Assembly: GCA_013298245.1 (NCBI GenBank)
Contig: JAAFHD010000013.1
Location: 1 to 20,145 of the forward strand
DNA length: 20,145 nt
Source: Alphaproteobacteria bacterium
GTDB lineage: Bacteria; Pseudomonadota; Alphaproteobacteria; Acetobacterales; Acetobacteraceae
Direction: 5' to 3'
Shown piece after piece: positions 6,433-17,496 of this stretch (within the stretch, counting starts at the first letter, position 1; each line of letters begins with the position of its first letter). The position numbers and the translations under genes were made by a program. The notes beneath the pieces are model-generated. The model was not told the DNA's origin. It saw nothing but the letters and a program-made list of their open reading frames with translations, and made no database searches.

Positions 6433-8937
6433 ATGGCCGTCATCCGTTGGGGCAATACCATCACCGTCAGCACCGCCAACACGTCGCTGGGCGGCTTCGG
6501 CGGTTTCGGCGCCGGTCCCGCTGTCACCGCGCTGGCCACTGGCGGCTTCGCCCTGGCCTGGACCGAGGGTACCGGCAACGCCCGCACCGCCAATTTCCAG
6601 ATCTTCGGCGCCGCGGGCGAGTTCATCGGCAGCAAGATCAGCATCGGCTCCGACAATGGCGCGACCTACACGCCCGACATCGCCAGCATCGGCACCACCA
6701 TCACGCTCACCTGGGTGCGCGACCTCAACAATGGCGGCAACGAGGATGTGCGGCTGTCGCAATTCACCACCGCCGGCGCGCCGATCAACACGGTGCAGAA
6801 TGTCGCCGCCACCACGGCGCTCGAGAATAACGTGGCGATCGCCGCGGGCTTCGGCGGCTATGCGCTGACCTATACGTCGGACAGCGACATCTTCGTGCGG
6901 CTGCATGACGGCAATGGTGTGTTCAGCGCCGGCAACAGCGTGGCTGTCGGGCCGAACACCCAGATCACCTCCACCACGGCGGTGCTGCCCAACGGCAATG
7001 TCGTGGTCGCCTGGTTTGACCTGACGACCAATGACTACCGCATGAACCTCTACAGCAGTTCATTGTCGACCACCGTCGTCACCAATGTGCAGGTGGCCAG
7101 CGCGACCATCGACGGCGGTGACTACAAGCCCAGCATCACGGGGCTTGCGAATGGCAATTTCGTGGTGGCCTGGCATGACCAGAGCTCCCGCCCGTCCGAC
7201 ACCAGCAGCTACCACATCGGTTATCAGCTGTTCGACGCGGGTGGTGCCAAGCTGGGCACGGAGCGTGTCGCCAACATCACCAGCACCAGCCTGCAGGCGC
7301 GCGGCGACGTGACCGCGCTGGCCGATGGCGGCTTCATCATCACCTGGAGCGACGGCCGCAATGGCGGCTCTGGCGCCTATGATGTGTATGGCGCGCGCTT
7401 CGATGTGGATGGCAACCGCGTGGGCGGCGAGTTTTCGGTCGCGACCGGGCCGGGGAGCCAGGCCGACCCGGCGATGGCGTTGCTGGCCGATGGGCGCGTG
7501 GTCGTCACCTGGATCGACGGCAGCGACGGCACGGTGAAGTACCAGATCGTCGATCCGCGCGACGGCGTCGTCAGCGGCACGGCGGCCAACGACATCCTGC
7601 TGGGCCACCCCATCCTGGGCGCGCAGATCACCGGTGAGGACGGCAATGACCAGCTGTTCGGCGGCGCCGGCGTGGACCTGCTGTACGGCGGCGCGGGCAA
7701 TGACACGCTGGATGGCGGCGCCGGCGGCGATGGCATGTATGGCGGCAGGGGCGATGACACCTACAGCATGGACAACGCCACCGACCAGGTGTTCGAACTG
7801 AGCGGCGAGGGCACCGACACGGTCGTCACCGGCGTGCAGGGCATCACCTTGCAGGACAATGTGGAAATCGGCCGCCTGATCGGCAGCGCCACGGTGATGA
7901 CCGGCAATGCGCAGGACAACCAGATTGTCGCGGTGTCCAACCTGGCATCCACGCTGTCGGGCGGGGATGGCGCGGATGTGCTGTTCGGGTCGGTGCTGGC
8001 GGACAGCCTGGATGGCGGCATCGGCGATGATATTTTTCGCGGCAGTGGCGGTGCGGATACCTTCGTGGGTGGCGCCGGCAATGACCAGTTCGTCGTGCAG
8101 AATGTGAATACCGTGATCGTGGAAAACCCCGGGGGCGGCATCGACACCGCCTTCGTCGCGGTGAACGATTATGTGCTGAGCGCGAATATCGAGATCGGGC
8201 GCTTGTCCGCGCCTGGCGCCTTCCGCCTGTTCGGCAGCGCGACCAGTGAGGACCTGGTGGCCAATTCCGGCGAGGCCAGCGTGATCGATGCCGGTGGCGG
8301 CAATGACGTGCTGTGGGGCAGCGGTTTCGCCGATACGCTGAACGGCAATCTGGGCGACGATGTGCTGCGCGGGCAGGGCGGTGCCGACAGCATGATCGGC
8401 GGCGCGGACAATGACCAGTATGTGGCGTTTGACGCCGGCTGCATCATCACCGAGGCGCTGAACGATGGCTATGACATCGTGTATTTCGCCGGGCTTGCGA
8501 ACACCACGCTGAACATCGGCGCGAATGTGGAGGAAGCGCGGCTGGTCTCCACCGCGACGGCGCTGATCGGCAATGCGCTGGGCAATCTGCTGGTCGGCAA
8601 CAATGCGGGTGCGGCGAGCGCGATCGATGGCGGCGGTGGCGCGGACACCATCTTCGGCACCACGGCTGCGGATACGCTGACCGGCGGCGCGGGTGATGAC
8701 GCGCTGTACAGCCAGGGTGGTGCTGACCGCTTCCGCTACAGCGGGCCTGCTTGGGGGTATGACCAGATCGCGGGGTTTGTGCAGGGCTCGGCGAAGCTGG
8801 ATTTCACCGGCAGTGGCATCACCTTTCCGCAGCTGACCATCGTGTCGGGTGGTGGCAATTCACAGGTGGAATTCGGCGGCAGCGCGATACTGGTGTTTGG
8901 TGTGGCGACATTGGTGGCGGGCGATTTTCTGTTCTGA
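6433..8937 (+). CDS. RTX (hemolysin-type calcium-binding) secreted protein with propeller-like N-terminal repeats
   Basis: The 834-residue product has no N-terminal signal peptide and two clear halves. Residues 1-375 hold seven repeats of about 46-58 residues, each centred on a strand such as GGFALAWTEG, NGNVVVAWFD, DGGFIITWSDG or DGRVVVTWIDG (starting near residues 37, 87, 141, 187, 240, 298 and 353); seven copies suggest a seven-bladed beta-propeller. Residues 377-834 carry four blocks of calcium-binding RTX nonapeptides of the GGxGxDxLx type (near 401-443, 508-553, 617-665 and 730-770). Related linkers with EIGRL or EEARL separate the blocks. The end, GDFLF, resembles a type I secretion signal, so the protein is probably exported by an ABC/MFP/TolC-type exporter, which is not encoded here. 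ATG at 6433 is preferred over the in-frame ATG at 6340: AGGGGGCAGGG lies just upstream and the extra N-terminus looks unrelated. The activity is unknown; no catalytic domain is visible. Confidence 0.85.
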   Translation: MAVIRWGNTITVSTANTSLGGFGGFGAGPAVTALATGGFALAWTEGTGNARTANFQIFGAAGEFIGSKISIGSDNGATYTPDIASIGTTITLTWVRDLNNGGNEDVRLSQFTTAGAPINTVQNVAATTALENNVAIAAGFGGYALTYTSDSDIFVRLHDGNGVFSAGNSVAVGPNTQITSTTAVLPNGNVVVAWFDLTTNDYRMNLYSSSLSTTVVTNVQVASATIDGGDYKPSITGLANGNFVVAWHDQSSRPSDTSSYHIGYQLFDAGGAKLGTERVANITSTSLQARGDVTALADGGFIITWSDGRNGGSGAYDVYGARFDVDGNRVGGEFSVATGPGSQADPAMALLADGRVVVTWIDGSDGTVKYQIVDPRDGVVSGTAANDILLGHPILGAQITGEDGNDQLFGGAGVDLLYGGAGNDTLDGGAGGDGMYGGRGDDTYSMDNATDQVFELSGEGTDTVVTGVQGITLQDNVEIGRLIGSATVMTGNAQDNQIVAVSNLASTLSGGDGADVLFGSVLADSLDGGIGDDIFRGSGGADTFVGGAGNDQFVVQNVNTVIVENPGGGIDTAFVAVNDYVLSANIEIGRLSAPGAFRLFGSATSEDLVANSGEASVIDAGGGNDVLWGSGFADTLNGNLGDDVLRGQGGADSMIGGADNDQYVAFDAGCIITEALNDGYDIVYFAGLANTTLNIGANVEEARLVSTATALIGNALGNLLVGNNAGAASAIDGGGGADTIFGTTAADTLTGGAGDDALYSQGGADRFRYSGPAWGYDQIAGFVQGSAKLDFTGSGITFPQLTIVSGGGNSQVEFGGSAILVFGVATLVAGDFLF

Positions 8938-8978
8938 CATTTCGGCCCGACCCGAAGCATGCAGGCCGCGCGCTGCGG

Positions 8979-8991
8979 TAAGCTGCCCGCA
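8979..8991 (+). promoter_or_regulatory. Candidate -10 element placing the TSUP gene on a leaderless transcript
   Basis: TAAGCT (8979-8984) fits TAnnnT and is followed by GCCCGC and then the ATG at 8991. The context is the same as at vapB: GG, hexamer, GCCCGC, ATG, with only two differing bases in 17. There is no purine-rich ribosome binding site between the hexamer and the ATG. No clear -35 is seen. Inference only. Confidence 0.33.
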
Positions 8992-9707
8992 TGCAAGATA
9001 TCCTGATCATCGGCGCGACATTCCTGTTGGCCGGCTTCGTGAAGGGCGTGATTGGCCTGGGCCTGCCGACCATCGCCATGGGGCTGCTGGGCCTGGTGCT
9101 GGGCCCCACGCCCGCCGCCGCGCTGCTGTTGTTGCCAAGTGCCGTTACCAACATCGTGCAGATGGGCCCGCCCTCGCTGGCGCTGGCGATGGCACGGCGC
9201 ATCGCACCCATGCTGGCCGGCGTGGTGCTGGGCACGGCGCTGGGGTGGTGGCTGTGGGGCGGGTTTGGCGGACGGCTGGGCGCGCTGCTGCTGGGTGTGG
9301 CGCTGGCGGCCTATGGCGTGCTGGGCCTGGCGGCGTGGCGGCCGCGCATGCCGGCCAGTTGGGGGCTGCCGGCGGGCACGGCGACGGGCGCGCTGACGGC
9401 GGCGACGGGGGTCTTCGTGATCCCCGCCGTGCCGTGGTTGCAGGCGCAGGGGCTGACCAAGGATGAGCTGGTGCGCGCGCTGGGCGTGTCGTTCAGCGTG
9501 TCCACGCTGGCGCTGGCGGTGTTGCTGGGTGGCGGTGGCGCGTTGACCTGGGGGTGGGTTGCGGCATCCGCGTTGGCCCTGGTGCCGGCGCTGGCGGGGC
9601 AGGCGCTGGGTGCGCGGCTGCGCGCGCGGCTGCCGGAGGGCGCGTTCCGGCGCGTGTTCTTCCTGGGGTTGGTGGTGCTGGGGGCCGCGATCGCCTGGCG
9701 CGCATAG
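8991..9707 (+). CDS. TauE/SafE (TSUP) family membrane permease
   Basis: The product has 238 residues, almost all hydrophobic, with about seven or eight membrane spans. The family start is clear: ILIIGATFLLAGFVKGVIGLGLPTIAMGLL, with the G-F-x-K-G-x-x-G-x-G-x-P pattern of sulfite exporter TauE/SafE proteins. A second half repeats the theme after the central loop (GALTAATGVFVIPAVPWLQAQGL), as expected from the internal duplication of this family. Known members export or import small anions such as sulfite, sulfoacetate, taurine-derived compounds or other organic acids; the substrate here cannot be told. It stands alone: no sulfur metabolism gene is next to it. The ATG at 8991 is preceded by a -10-like TAAGCT and no ribosome binding site. 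After its stop, a 177-bp gap leads to sucA. Confidence 0.85.
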   Translation: MQDILIIGATFLLAGFVKGVIGLGLPTIAMGLLGLVLGPTPAAALLLLPSAVTNIVQMGPPSLALAMARRIAPMLAGVVLGTALGWWLWGGFGGRLGALLLGVALAAYGVLGLAAWRPRMPASWGLPAGTATGALTAATGVFVIPAVPWLQAQGLTKDELVRALGVSFSVSTLALAVLLGGGGALTWGWVAASALALVPALAGQALGARLRARLPEGAFRRVFFLGLVVLGAAIAWRA

Positions 9708-9884
9708 CGACGATATTTCGCATCGCAGCATCACGAAAAACCGGCACCAGACATGCTTTGGGGGGATGCCGCAGTGCTGCCATCATCGTTATGTTAACCG
9801 CCTCCGCCGTAGGGTGACCCCCGCGGCGCTGCCGCAGAATGGGAAGGGCCTGGCCGCCGCAAGGTGCGCCTTGGGAAGAAACGA
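9708..9884 (+). promoter_or_regulatory. Intergenic region likely holding the sucAB promoter
   Basis: This 177-bp stretch has no gene and is more AT-rich than its surroundings around 9711-9740 and 9781-9797. TATGTT (9790-9795) could be a -10 element, with TGCCGC (9767-9772) a poor -35 at 17-bp spacing. GTTAAC at 9793-9798 is a 6-bp palindrome. GGGAAGAA (9873-9880) is a fair ribosome binding site for the ATG at 9885. No strong terminator for the TSUP gene is seen. Confidence 0.3.
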
Positions 9885-12758
<2,874 letters not shown>

Positions 12759-12787
12759 ACACCGCCCCGACACGAAGGCAGACATTG

Positions 12788-14023
12788 ATGGCAACCGATA
12801 TCGTCGTCCCGACCCTGGGCGAAAGCGTCAGCAGCGCGACCGTGGCGCGCTGGCTCAAGCAGGCCGGCGAGGCCGTCGCCGTCGACGAGCCGCTGGTGGA
12901 ACTGGAAACCGACAAGGTGACGGTGGAAGTGCCCGCCCCCGCGGCCGGCGTGCTGGAAGCGATTGCCGCCAAGGAGGGTGCGGAGGTTGAACCAGGTGCT
13001 GTGCTGGGTTCGATCGCCGTCGGTGCCGCGACGGCTGGTGCGAAGCCCGTGGGCACGGCCAGCGGGTCGATTGCTGGGTCGGTCGCGGCCGCAGCGCCGC
13101 CCGCGCCGCCGCCGGCCCCGGTGGCCGCACCGGTCGCCGCTTCGGCCCATGCGCCCATGCCCGCCGCCGCGAAGCTGATGGCGGAGAACAACATCGCCGC
13201 CGGCCAGATCGGCCCTGGCTCGGCCAAGGATGGGCGCATCGCCAAGGGCGATGTGCTGGCCTTCCTGGCCAACCCGCCCGCCGCTGCCGCGCCCGTCGCG
13301 GCCCGCCCGGCCCGCGCCGCGCAGCCCGGCGAGGAACGCGTGCGCATGACCAAGCTGCGCACCACCATCGCGCGCCGCCTGAAGGAAGCGCAGAACACCG
13401 CCGCCATGCTGACCACCTTCAACGAGGTGGATATGGGCGCGGCCATGGCTTTGCGCGCCGAATACAAGGACGCTTTCGAGAAGAAGCACGGCACCCGCCT
13501 GGGCTTCATGGGCTTCTTCGTGCGCGCCTGCGTGGTGGCGCTGAAGGAATTCCCCGCCATCAACGCCGAGATCGACGGCGATGAGGTGATCTACAAGAAC
13601 TTCGTGAACATGGGCGTGGCCGTCGGCGGGCCGAACGGCCTGGTGGTGCCGGTGGTGCGCAACGCGGATGCGATGAATTTCGCGCAGATCGAAAAGACCA
13701 TCGCCGATTTCGGCAAGCGCGTGCGCGATGGCCAGTTGAAGCTGGACGAAATGGCCGGCGGTTCCTTCACCATCACCAATGGCGGCGTCTATGGCAGCCT
13801 GATGAGCACGCCGATTTTGAACCCGCCGCAATCGGGCATCCTGGGCATGCACAAGATCCAGGACCGGCCGATGGCGGTGGGTGGCAAGGTGGAAATCCGG
13901 CCGATGATGTATGTGGCACTTTCGTATGACCACCGCATCGTGGACGGCAAGGAAGCGGTCAGCTTCCTGGTGCGGATGAAGGAAAGCATCGAGGATCCGC
14001 GGCGCCTGATCCTGGACATCTGA
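12788..14023 (+). CDS. sucB: 2-oxoglutarate dehydrogenase E2 component (dihydrolipoyl succinyltransferase)
   Basis: E2 transfers the succinyl group from the lipoyl arm to CoA and forms the core of the 2-oxoglutarate dehydrogenase complex. The 411-residue protein has the standard layout: a lipoyl domain (residues 2-76; lipoylated K43 in [14 protein letters not shown]), an Ala/Pro-rich linker (about 85-120), and a peripheral subunit-binding domain (about 122-160, [20 protein letters not shown]). The catalytic domain includes [21 protein letters not shown]-type [20 protein letters not shown], and the active-site H382 and D386 in [13 protein letters not shown]. The ATG at 12788 is preceded by GAAGG at suitable distance; a TTG three bases earlier is not needed. 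In many bacteria lpd (E3) follows, but here a strong terminator comes right after sucB, so E3 must be encoded elsewhere. Confidence 0.97.
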   Translation: MATDIVVPTLGESVSSATVARWLKQAGEAVAVDEPLVELETDKVTVEVPAPAAGVLEAIAAKEGAEVEPGAVLGSIAVGAATAGAKPVGTASGSIAGSVAAAAPPAPPPAPVAAPVAASAHAPMPAAAKLMAENNIAAGQIGPGSAKDGRIAKGDVLAFLANPPAAAAPVAARPARAAQPGEERVRMTKLRTTIARRLKEAQNTAAMLTTFNEVDMGAAMALRAEYKDAFEKKHGTRLGFMGFFVRACVVALKEFPAINAEIDGDEVIYKNFVNMGVAVGGPNGLVVPVVRNADAMNFAQIEKTIADFGKRVRDGQLKLDEMAGGSFTITNGGVYGSLMSTPILNPPQSGILGMHKIQDRPMAVGGKVEIRPMMYVALSYDHRIVDGKEAVSFLVRMKESIEDPRRLILDI

Positions 14024-14052
14024 CGCCTTTTCGGGCGATATAGCCAACAACC

Positions 14053-14092
14053 AGACGGCCGGCCCGTGACCCGGGACCGGCCGTTTCCTTTG
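14053..14092 (+). terminator. Rho-independent terminator after sucB
   Basis: ACGGCCGG (14055-14062) pairs perfectly with CCGGCCGT (14077-14084), giving an 8-bp stem that can be extended by a G-U and an A-U pair. The loop is 14 nt and can form CCC/GGG pairs inside. TTCCTTTGT follows. It lies 31 bases after the sucB stop and should end the sucAB transcript. Confidence 0.72.
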
Positions 14093-14111
14093 TCGTCGGG
14101 ACAAACACATC

Positions 14112-14357
14112 ATGCGTTCACGTGAAGGCCAGCTGTCTGACAACCGCCCCATCCCGCGCAACCGCGCGGAGAAGGAAAAGCAGCTGCGCGAATTGAAGGA
14201 AGTCTATGCCGGGTTGAAGCCGCATACCTCGCCGGAATTGCGCGCGTCGATCGTGGGGAAGATCAGGGAATTGCAGGTGGAAATGGCGCAGCCGGCGCCG
14301 CCGCCCAGGGAAGAACGGCCGAAGCGGGAGCCGCGCAGGCCGCGTGTAATGGGGTAA
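14112..14357 (+). CDS. Small charged protein of unknown function
   Basis: I do not recognise this 81-residue protein. It is very rich in charged residues. Residues about 14-58 look like a helical or coiled-coil hairpin (RNRAEKEKQLRELKEVYAGL, then TSPELRASIVGKIRELQVEM, with leucines and valines at heptad-like spacing). The tail is proline- and arginine-rich (PAPPPREERPKREPRRPRV). No membrane span or cysteines are present. It starts 20 bases after the sucB terminator and ends 11 bases before a 9-bp hairpin, so it seems to be a separate short transcription unit. TCGGGA, 11 nt upstream of the ATG, is a weak ribosome binding site. GC-rich third positions and the lack of a competing frame support a real gene, but it could be a chance reading frame. 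Confidence 0.6.
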   Translation: MRSREGQLSDNRPIPRNRAEKEKQLRELKEVYAGLKPHTSPELRASIVGKIRELQVEMAQPAPPPREERPKREPRRPRVMG

Positions 14358-14368
14358 CTTTGCGCCCC

Positions 14369-14390
14369 TGCTGGGCAGGGTTGCCCAGCA
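14369..14390 (+). terminator. Perfect 9-bp hairpin after the small gene
   Basis: TGCTGGGCA (14369-14377), loop GGGT, then TGCCCAGCA (14382-14390) form a perfect stem, 11 bases after the stop codon of the 81-residue protein. CTTGGG follows rather than a T run, so intrinsic termination would be weak. It may act with Rho or stabilise the 3' end. The rest of the gap up to 14498 holds no other clear element except GGAGA before the next gene. Confidence 0.45.
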
Positions 14391-14498
14391 CTTGGGCTGC
14401 CTGGTGCAGGTGATGATGCGTCTATCCGCACTCCCCGCGTGACAGACCCCGCCACCTCCCCACATAACGTCCTCCCGCATCCGCACGGAGAGACGCCC

Positions 14499-15518
14499 AT
14501 GAGGACCCGCTACCGCATCGAACGCCGCGCCCTGCTGACCGGCGGCACCGCGCTGACCCTTGCCGCCGTGCCTGGCGCGCGCGTGGGTGTCGCGCAATCG
14601 CTCGACCGCTTTGTCTATCACACTGACTGGCGCGCCCAGGCGGAACATGGCGGTTTCTATCACGCTCTGGCATCCGGCCTGTATCGCCGCGCCGGGCTGG
14701 ACGTGGAAATCCGCATGGGCGGGCCGCAGATGAACCCATCGCAGCTGCTGCTGGCCGGCCGTGTGGACGGCATCATGGGCAATGGTTTTCTCGGGCTGAA
14801 TTTCGTGCGGGAAAACGTGCCCTTCCTGGTCGTCGCCGCGATGTTCCAGAAGGACCCGCAAATCCTCATGACGCATGAGGGCAACGGCATCGAGCGCTTC
14901 GAGGATATGCGCGGCCGGCCCATCCTGGTCGGCACCGCGGGGCGCACCAGCTATTGGCCGTTCCTGCGTTCGCGCTTCGGCTTCACGGATGAACAAATCC
15001 GCCCCTACACCTTCAACATCCAGCCTTGGTTGGCGGATCGCATGTCGATCCAGCAGGGTTTTCTTTCGTCCGAGCCGTTCAGCGCCATCCAGGCCGGCGC
15101 GCGGCCGCGCGTCTTCCTGATCGCGGATGCGGGGTATGACAACTACAACTCGGTCATCGCGACCAGCCGCCGCATGGTGGATGAACGCCCCGAAGTGCTG
15201 CAGCGCTTCGTCAACGCCAGCATCGAGGGCTGGTCGCAATACATGCGCGGCCAGGACGTGGCGGCCGCCAATGCCGCCATCATCCGCGACAACCCGGACA
15301 TGACGCAGGAACGCATCAACTACGCGGTGCGCGTGATGAACGAGATGGGCATCGTGATGTCCGGTGATGCGCAAACGCTCGGCGTGGGCACCATGTCTGA
15401 CGCGCGCTGGGAACGCTTCTACAACACGATGCGCGATGCCGGCGTCTATGCGCCGGGACTGGATGTGAAGCGCGCCTATGACCTGCGCTTCGTGAATCGC
15501 CGCGTGGGGCTGTCCTGA
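14499..15518 (+). CDS. ABC transporter periplasmic substrate-binding protein (NMT1/THI5-like)
   Basis: This is the binding protein of the five-gene cluster. The 339-residue precursor starts with a signal peptide with a twin-arginine-like element (IERRALLTGG, R9-R10) and a hydrophobic run; a likely cleavage site is after A32 in GVAQ. The mature part opens HTDWRAQAEHGGFYHALASGLY, the 'D-W-x-x-x-x-x-H-x-G-x-Y-x-A-x-x-x-G-x-Y' pattern of NMT1/THI5-type proteins. These bind thiamine precursors, pyrimidines, taurine, sulfonates, riboflavin or other small molecules. Then come a GGPQMNPSQLLLAGRVDG element, MFQKDPQILMTHEGNGI, and a hinge region GRPILVGTAGRTSYWP. ATG at 14499 has GGAGA about 9 nt upstream. 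The ligand is not known; the two amidohydrolases downstream point to a nitrogen-containing heterocycle or amide. Confidence 0.85.
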   Translation: MRTRYRIERRALLTGGTALTLAAVPGARVGVAQSLDRFVYHTDWRAQAEHGGFYHALASGLYRRAGLDVEIRMGGPQMNPSQLLLAGRVDGIMGNGFLGLNFVRENVPFLVVAAMFQKDPQILMTHEGNGIERFEDMRGRPILVGTAGRTSYWPFLRSRFGFTDEQIRPYTFNIQPWLADRMSIQQGFLSSEPFSAIQAGARPRVFLIADAGYDNYNSVIATSRRMVDERPEVLQRFVNASIEGWSQYMRGQDVAAANAAIIRDNPDMTQERINYAVRVMNEMGIVMSGDAQTLGVGTMSDARWERFYNTMRDAGVYAPGLDVKRAYDLRFVNRRVGLS

Positions 15519-15529
15519 GCACGGCGCCA

Positions 15530-16270
15530 TTGGCCACGCTGAGCGGCGTGGCCAAGCGCTATGGCACGGGCACGCTGGCGGTAGAGGGTGTGGACCTGGC
15601 ACTTGCGCGCGGGGATTTTCTCGCACTGCTGGGGCCTTCAGGCTGCGGCAAATCCACGCTGCTCAGGATGATAGCAGGGCTGATCGATCCGTCGGAAGGG
15701 AGCATCGCCTTTCCGGCGGATGCGGCGGCGCGCAAGTCGATCGGCTTCGTGTTCCAGGAACCGACGCTGATGCCTTGGGCAACCGCGGTGCGCAACGTGG
15801 CGCTGCCGTTGGAACTGGCCGGCACGCCGCGCCGCGAGGCCGCATTGCGCGCCACCGACATGCTGGCGCGCGTGGGCCTGGCGGGGTTCGAGAATGCCTA
15901 TCCGCGCGCGCTGTCGGGCGGCATGAAAATGCGCGTGTCCATCGCGCGCGCGCTGGTAACCAAGCCGCGTCTGCTACTGCTGGATGAACCCTTCGCGGCG
16001 CTGGATGAAATCACGCGCTTCAAGCTGAACCAGGACCTGTTGCAGCTGTGGCAGGCGGAGCGGTTCACCGTGGTGTTCGTGACGCATTCGGTGTTCGAAA
16101 GCGTCTTTCTGGCCGAACGCATCGTGGTGATGGCGCCGCGCCCAGGGCGCATCGTGACCGAACTGGCGGTGCCCGCAGAAGATCGCGCGACGCCGGAATT
16201 CCGCACCAGCGCGCCCTATGCGGCGCATTGCCGCGAAGTCAGCCACGCGCTGGAAAGTGCAATGGCATGA
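15530..16270 (+). CDS. ABC transporter ATP-binding protein (nitrate/taurine/NMT1 type)
   Basis: The cytoplasmic ATPase drives uptake. All nucleotide-binding motifs are intact: Walker A GPSGCGKSTLL, Q-loop FVFQEPTLMPW, signature LSGGMKMRVSIARAL, Walker B LLLLDEPFAALDE and switch histidine VTHSVFES. Its 246 residues and the R-F-K-L-N-Q-D-L-L-Q-L-W segment fit ATPases that pair with NMT1-type systems (SsuB/TauB/ThiZ group). The start is uncertain. The first standard codon is TTG at 15530. The frame runs unbroken back to CTG at 15515, which would overlap the previous TGA as CTGA and give L-S-T-A-P-L-A-T-L-S-G-V-A. There is no ATG or GTG before the Walker A region that would leave a whole domain. 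The stop overlaps the next gene's start (ATGA at 16267-16270). Confidence 0.93.
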   Translation: MATLSGVAKRYGTGTLAVEGVDLALARGDFLALLGPSGCGKSTLLRMIAGLIDPSEGSIAFPADAAARKSIGFVFQEPTLMPWATAVRNVALPLELAGTPRREAALRATDMLARVGLAGFENAYPRALSGGMKMRVSIARALVTKPRLLLLDEPFAALDEITRFKLNQDLLQLWQAERFTVVFVTHSVFESVFLAERIVVMAPRPGRIVTELAVPAEDRATPEFRTSAPYAAHCREVSHALESAMA

Positions 16271-17496
16271 TGGTCTTCGAAGGTGCCACGCTGCTGCCCG
16301 GCGGCGGTGACTGGACGCCGCGCACCCAGGATGTGCTTGTGGTCGATGGCCGCATCGCCGAAGGCGCCGCGCCCGCCGAGCGCATCGACGCGCGCCGCCT
16401 GTTGCTGCTGCCCGCCTTCGTCAACGCGCACACCCATTCGCCCGAGGCCCTGGCGCGCGGCCGTGCACCCATGGCGCGGCTGGATGAATGGCTGGCCGCG
16501 GCTTACGGCGATGGCCAGGATGCGCTGAACGCCGAGAATATCCGCCGCGCCATCCTGCTGACGGCGGCGGAAAACATCCGCGCCGGCGCCGTGGCCGTGA
16601 CCGACCATTTCCGCCAGATGCCGCTTTCCGCAGACGCCGTGCGCATCGCCGGCGCCGCCTGGGCCGAGACCGGCATGCGCGTGAAATTGGCGGCGATGAT
16701 GCGCGACATCACCTCGCCGTCGGCCGATGTCGTGCCTGATACCGCGGCCGCGCTGGCCTTCGCGCGCGCCGTGGTGGCGGCGCCGCCGCCGGGTGTGACG
16801 ATCGGCCTTGGCCCCTCCGCGCCGCAGCGATGCAGCGATGCGCTGATGGCGGGCGTGGCGGAGATCGCGCGCGCGCATGGCGCCTTCATCCACCTGCATG
16901 TCTGCGAAACCGCACTGGACCGGGAGCGTTGCGTCTCGCGCTTCGGCCGCAAGCCGGTGGCGCATTTGGCCGCTCTGGGCCTGGCCGGGCCGGATGTCGA
17001 ATACGCGCATTGCGTGCACCTGGACGACGACGACCTTGCCGGCATGGCAGAGGCCGGCACGCTGATGATCCATAACCCCGTCGCGAATCTGCGCCTGGGC
17101 AGCGGCATCGCGCCGGTGGCGCGCGCGGCGGCGCGTGGGGTGCGCGTGGCCGTCGGCACCGACGGCGCCGGCAGCAATGACACGCAATGCATGCTGGAAG
17201 CCGCGAAGCTGGCATGCCTGTTCCCGCGCGCTGCCCGCCCCGATGCTGAATGGCTGACACCCGAGGCCGCGCTTTCCATGTCCACCGGCACGGCGCTGCT
17301 GCCAGGCGCGGCGGCCGACATGATCGCCGTGTCTCTGGACGCACCCGCCTTCGCCGGCGCACGCCCAGACGAAATCGCCGCCCGCCTGCTCTACGCCGCC
17401 CGCCCGCGCGACATCCGCCACGTCCTGGCCGCCGGCGCCTTCCTGCTGCGCGACGGCGAACTCACCGCCGCCCATCTGCGAGAACTGCACCCATGA
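16267..17496 (+). CDS. Amidohydrolase, ATZ/TRZ/cytosine deaminase-like family
   Basis: This is a metal-dependent hydrolase of the amidohydrolase superfamily, probably a deaminase or amidase in the cytoplasm. The 409-residue protein has the metal ligands in order: H55 and H57 in NAHTHSPEAL, H211 with acid E214 in HLHVCET, H248 in YAHCVHLDDDD, and D299 in VGTDGAGSND. The HTHxxEALARG and IHNPVANLRLGSG segments fit the ATZ/TRZ branch, which includes atrazine-type chlorohydrolases, SsnA-like enzymes and guanine, adenosine or methylthioadenosine deaminases. The start is ATG 16267, overlapping the ATPase stop; ATG 16270 is equally possible. The end overlaps the permease start (ATGA). Being placed between the ATPase and permease genes, it most likely acts on the imported compound. 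The exact substrate is unknown. Confidence 0.88.
   Translation: MMVFEGATLLPGGGDWTPRTQDVLVVDGRIAEGAAPAERIDARRLLLLPAFVNAHTHSPEALARGRAPMARLDEWLAAAYGDGQDALNAENIRRAILLTAAENIRAGAVAVTDHFRQMPLSADAVRIAGAAWAETGMRVKLAAMMRDITSPSADVVPDTAAALAFARAVVAAPPPGVTIGLGPSAPQRCSDALMAGVAEIARAHGAFIHLHVCETALDRERCVSRFGRKPVAHLAALGLAGPDVEYAHCVHLDDDDLAGMAEAGTLMIHNPVANLRLGSGIAPVARAAARGVRVAVGTDGAGSNDTQCMLEAAKLACLFPRAARPDAEWLTPEAALSMSTGTALLPGAAADMIAVSLDAPAFAGARPDEIAARLLYAARPRDIRHVLAAGAFLLRDGELTAAHLRELHP

Noticed and set aside
7600..8750. Repetitive DNA that could be mistaken for a tandem repeat or CRISPR array
   Set aside because: The repeats are in frame and encode RTX nonapeptides; they are imperfect at DNA level and have no spacers.
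8938..8956. TTCGG/CCGAA hairpin after the RTX gene as a terminator
   Set aside because: The stem is only 5 bp, there is no T run after it, and it lies within 40 bases of the next start; support is too weak for a feature.
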